Source: an uncultured bacterium
GTDB taxonomy: Bacteria; Bacteroidota; Bacteroidia; Chitinophagales; CAIOSU01
Assembly (NCBI GenBank): GCA_903861055.1
Contig: CAIOSU010000369.1
Coordinates: forward strand, 1-17,915
DNA length: 17,915 nucleotides
Reading direction: 5' to 3'
Below are positions 15,209 through 17,915 of the stretch, piece by piece. Both the position numbers and the translations under genes were made by a program. Each line of letters begins with the position of its first letter. Within the stretch, counting starts at the first letter, position 1. The notes below the pieces were generated by a model. The model was not told the DNA's origin, made no database searches, and saw only the letters and a program-made list of their open reading frames with translations.

Positions 15209-16447
15209 ATGTTAAATAACATCACAATTTTTAGAACATTGCTATTGCTAGTGGCAACCTCAGTAATTGTTTCATCTTGCAGTAAAGACGAAGACAACAA
15301 CGATTCAAAAACTACAGCTAACGTAGTTTTAAGTGGTTCAATCAATGCCAATCGCACCTTAAGCGCTGATACTATCTACGAGCTAGCTGGTTATGTAGTA
15401 GTTGATAGTGGTGCTACCCTTACTATTAACGAAGGTACAATTATTAAAGCTCGCGAAGGTTCTGGTGCAGCTGCTTCTGCTTTGATTATTGCTCGTGGCT
15501 CTAAAATTAATGCCGTTGGTACTTCTGCTAAGCCTATTATTTTCACTTCAGTATTAGATAACATTACTGTAGGTCAAAAATTCGGAACCAATCTTACTAA
15601 AGATAACTCTAGCCTTTGGGGCGGTTTGATTTTGTTGGGTAACGCCAAAGTATCTACCACTGCTGCTGATACTGAAGGGCAAATTGAAGGTATCCCTGCC
15701 GACTACACTTTTGGTTTGTATGGTGGCACTAACGATGCTGACAACTCTGGTAGCCTTTCTTTTGTATCTATTCGCCACAGCGGTACTGAGTTGAAGCCTG
15801 ACCAAGAGCTACAAGGCCTTACCTTGGGCGGTGTTGGTAGCGCAACTACCATCAACCACGTTGAAATTTTTGCTAGTTCTGATGACGGTATCGAGATTTT
15901 CGGTGGTGCTGCTGTATTGAGCGATATATTGGTTGTGTATTGCCAAGACGATGCATTGGATTTTGACCAAAACTATTCTGGTTCAATTAGCAACTTCCTA
16001 GTTATTCATGCTGGTGCAAGTGCTGGTAATGCTGGTTTGGAAATTGACGGTCCAGAAGGTTCTACCTACACCTCAGGTAAATTTACCTTGAACAACGGTA
16101 CCGTTAAAAACCCAAGTAGTGCTACTGGTCGTGCTGCAACTTTGAAAAGTGCTGCGCAAGGTACTATCAACAATGTAGCGTTTACTGGCTTTACCAACTG
16201 GGTATCAGTAGAAGGTGGTAGCGCAAACGCTAACTTCCAGAGCGGCGAATTGGAATTTACCAATAGCCAATTTGTTAAGTCTAGCATTGCTTCAACAATT
16301 ACATCTAGCGATAGTACTTTGACTGCGGCTTTAAATACTATCCTTGCTGGTGGTTCAAACACCGCCGTTACAACTCCAACAGTAGGTGCTACTCAATCAG
16401 TATTCGCCTCTTGGACTTGGGCTTCAAATGCCAACTTGCTTGATTAA
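15209..16447 (+). CDS. Surface lipoprotein with beta-helix fold, receptor-linked
   Basis: A 412-residue predicted lipoprotein. The signal peptide (1-23) ends with a lipobox and Cys24 (VSSC). The next residues, SKDEDNND, are acidic in the way described for lipoprotein export signals of Bacteroidota, so surface exposure is likely. The body resembles a right-handed beta-helix: ELAGYVVVDSGATLTINEG, then KINAVGTSAKPIIFTS, SLWGGLILLG, LSFVSIRHSG, INHVEIFASSDDGIEIFGG, YCQDDALDFDQN and FLVIHAGASAGNAGLEIDG. Asp-rich turns (SDDG, DDALD) could bind cations. Codons ending in T (GGT, GCT, ACT) dominate, unlike its neighbours, which suggests high expression. A TonB-dependent receptor gene follows after a terminator, so the protein probably works as the outer-face partner of that receptor. 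The ligand is unknown. Confidence 0.8.
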   Translation: MLNNITIFRTLLLLVATSVIVSSCSKDEDNNDSKTTANVVLSGSINANRTLSADTIYELAGYVVVDSGATLTINEGTIIKAREGSGAAASALIIARGSKINAVGTSAKPIIFTSVLDNITVGQKFGTNLTKDNSSLWGGLILLGNAKVSTTAADTEGQIEGIPADYTFGLYGGTNDADNSGSLSFVSIRHSGTELKPDQELQGLTLGGVGSATTINHVEIFASSDDGIEIFGGAAVLSDILVVYCQDDALDFDQNYSGSISNFLVIHAGASAGNAGLEIDGPEGSTYTSGKFTLNNGTVKNPSSATGRAATLKSAAQGTINNVAFTGFTNWVSVEGGSANANFQSGELEFTNSQFVKSSIASTITSSDSTLTAALNTILAGGSNTAVTTPTVGATQSVFASWTWASNANLLD

Positions 16448-16475
16448 TAACTCATTGCTATTATAATTTTTAAGG

Positions 16476-16514
16476 TTTCCCTCTCGGTCCACTACCCGAG
16501 AGGGAAATTTTTTT
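16476..16514 (+). terminator. Strong intrinsic terminator between lipoprotein and receptor genes
   Basis: TTTCCCTCTCGG (16476-16487) pairs perfectly with CCGAGAGGGAAA (16496-16507) around an 8-base loop, followed by seven T (16508-16514). It starts 28 bp after the lipoprotein stop and ends 11 bp before the receptor ATG. Confidence 0.9.
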
Positions 16515-16525
16515 AAAACTGCTTT

Positions 16526-17915
16526 ATGAAATTTTTCAACTTCTTGCTACTGTTACTAGTATGTTCATTGGGCGTAGCTCAAGCACAGAACGGAACCATA
16601 CGAGGTACCTTAATTGATGATAAATCTGGCGAAACCCTTATTGGTGTTATCGTATTGCTGGAGGGTACCAGCAATGGCACTATTACCGACTTAGATGGTA
16701 ATTATAATATCTCAGCCCCTGCAGGTAATTACACAGTTGTTTTCTCTTACATTTCGTATGCTACCAAAAAGGTAACTGATGTTGTAGTTAAATCGGGTGA
16801 GGTTACCGTTATTGACCTCCGAATGGCTGCAGAAACTGAAGTAATAAATGAAGTAACTATCTCGGCTGAACGCACTAAAAATACCGAAACTGCGCTGCTT
16901 ACCATCCAAAAGAATTCAACTGTAGTGCTGGATGGTATTTCGTCTCAATCGATAAGCAAAACAGGCGACAATAATGCTGCCGATGCACTTCGGCGTGTAC
17001 CGGGCGTTTCAATTGAAGGGGGCAAATATGTTTATGTGCGTGGCCTTGGAGACAGATATACCAAAACCATGTTGAATGGCATGGATATTCCAGGTCTTGA
17101 CCCAGATAGGAATACCGTTCAGATGGACATTTTCCCGTCGAATTTGATTGATAACCTGATTGTTTACAAAACATTTTCACCTGACTTACCTGGCGACTTT
17201 ACAGGTGGTGTGGTTGATATAACTACCAAGAGCTTCCAAGAACGCAAACAAATTACCATAGGTGGTACTTGGGGCATTACTTCTGGAACGACCTTTAACA
17301 ACGACTTTATACTATACAAAGGTGGCAAAACCGATGCTTTGGGTTTTGATGACGGGACCCGTAAGTTGCCCTTTAGCTACGACCTAACCATTGGCAATGG
17401 CCTGGCAATTGCCAAAGATCCTAAGCTGGAAGAATATACCCGCAACTTTTCAAGGCAGCTAGAAGCCAAAAAGGAAATGGCGTTTCTCAACCAAAACTAT
17501 TTTATCGGTTTTGGTAACCAGTATAACAAAAACGGAAAAAGCTTTGGTATCAATACCGGCATTACTTACCGCAATACCTATCAGTTTTATGATAAGGTAG
17601 AACTTGGCGAATACCAGCACGATGCAAACTCAGGGGTACTGCAATTTGATAAAGAGAACTATCGCGTATCTAGCGGACCTCAGGGTTCGAATAACGTAAT
17701 TTGGAGTGCTTTGGTGGCTGCTGCCTACAAAACGCAAAAGAACAAATACACCTTGCAACTTTTCCATACCCAAAACGGAGAAAGCACGGCCAGCAAAAGA
17801 GCACAGTATGATGGTTTTAACGAGATAAATACTGTTTCCGATATATTGACCTTTACTCAGCGTTCCATTTCTAATGCCTTAGTAACAGGAAAGCACAAAC
17901 TGAACAAGATAGAAA
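16526..17915 (+). CDS. TonB-dependent outer-membrane receptor, 5' part
   Basis: The frame is open from ATG at 16526 to the window end (463 codons, incomplete). Residues 1-20 form a signal peptide (ending GVAQA). Residues ~22-100 are a carboxypeptidase-regulatory-like Ig domain (GTIRGTLIDDKSGETLIGV, then TSNGTITDLDGNY). Residues ~105-235 are the plug: ADALRRVPGVSIEGGKYVYV then RGLGDRY, TMLNGMDIPG, FPSNLIDNLIVYKTFSPDL and GDFTGGVVDITTK. The rest is the start of the beta-barrel. Such receptors import bound ligands using TonB energy. The RGLGDRY subgroup is common in Bacteroidota and differs from SusC; no SusD is adjacent, and the upstream lipoprotein may take that role. The start is only 11 bp after a terminator, so expression must come by read-through or from a promoter placed before the hairpin. 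Confidence 0.93.
   Translation, partial: MKFFNFLLLLLVCSLGVAQAQNGTIRGTLIDDKSGETLIGVIVLLEGTSNGTITDLDGNYNISAPAGNYTVVFSYISYATKKVTDVVVKSGEVTVIDLRMAAETEVINEVTISAERTKNTETALLTIQKNSTVVLDGISSQSISKTGDNNAADALRRVPGVSIEGGKYVYVRGLGDRYTKTMLNGMDIPGLDPDRNTVQMDIFPSNLIDNLIVYKTFSPDLPGDFTGGVVDITTKSFQERKQITIGGTWGITSGTTFNNDFILYKGGKTDALGFDDGTRKLPFSYDLTIGNGLAIAKDPKLEEYTRNFSRQLEAKKEMAFLNQNYFIGFGNQYNKNGKSFGINTGITYRNTYQFYDKVELGEYQHDANSGVLQFDKENYRVSSGPQGSNNVIWSALVAAAYKTQKNKYTLQLFHTQNGESTASKRAQYDGFNEINTVSDILTFTQRSISNALVTGKHKLNKIE

Overview
The window looks like ordinary chromosome from a member of the Bacteroidota (Bacteroidetes), probably a free-living or environmental lineage. The evidence is a type IX secretion (T9SS) sorting domain, a TonB-dependent receptor with an N-terminal carboxypeptidase-regulatory-like domain, a GSCFA-family protein, Bacteroidota-type promoters (-7 box TAnnTTTG, sometimes with a -33 TTTG), weak or absent Shine-Dalgarno sequences, and a lipoprotein whose first residues resemble the Bacteroidota surface-export signal. 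I see no insertion sequence, phage gene, tRNA, rRNA or CRISPR array. Genus cannot be given.

Layout. 1-635 (+): 3' end of a C-terminal processing peptidase (S41). 636-787: convergent spacer with two heptanucleotide arrays. 788-1765 (-): GSCFA protein, divergent from a YHS-domain lipoprotein (1831-2127, +); their -7 boxes face each other. 2423-7908 (+): two-gene unit made of a secreted beta-helix protein and a 1399-residue T9SS-exported protein with seven ~81-residue repeats and eleven exact 47-residue repeats, ended by a terminator. 11927-8258 (-): probable transcript of a small TTG-started exported protein, a SulP anion transporter and an outer-membrane porin; a promoter lies before the first gene and a strong terminator after the last. 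12053-12499 (+): CmpB-like membrane protein. 12556-12762 (-): small orphan protein. 15014-13116 (-): PhoB/OmpR-type response regulator, then its histidine kinase, separated by a heptad-phased hairpin. 15209-17915 (+): beta-helix lipoprotein, an intercistronic terminator, and a TonB-dependent receptor cut by the window end.

How the parts may work together. The response regulator and the lipoprotein-receptor unit are divergent and share a 194-bp region rich in TTAAC motifs. These include an 11-bp-phased direct repeat of the kind used by PhoB/OmpR regulators and a perfect 9-bp inverted repeat. I infer that the two-component system controls both itself and this uptake unit, possibly in response to phosphate; the signal is not visible in the sequence. 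The porin and SulP transporter plausibly move one anion across the outer and inner membranes. The giant T9SS protein and its beta-helix partner look like a secreted or surface adhesin pair.

The least explained elements are the three short arrays phased every 7 bp on a GT dinucleotide (635-669, 748-780, 14172-14213), each associated with dyad symmetry, and the terminator that sits 11 bp before the receptor start codon.
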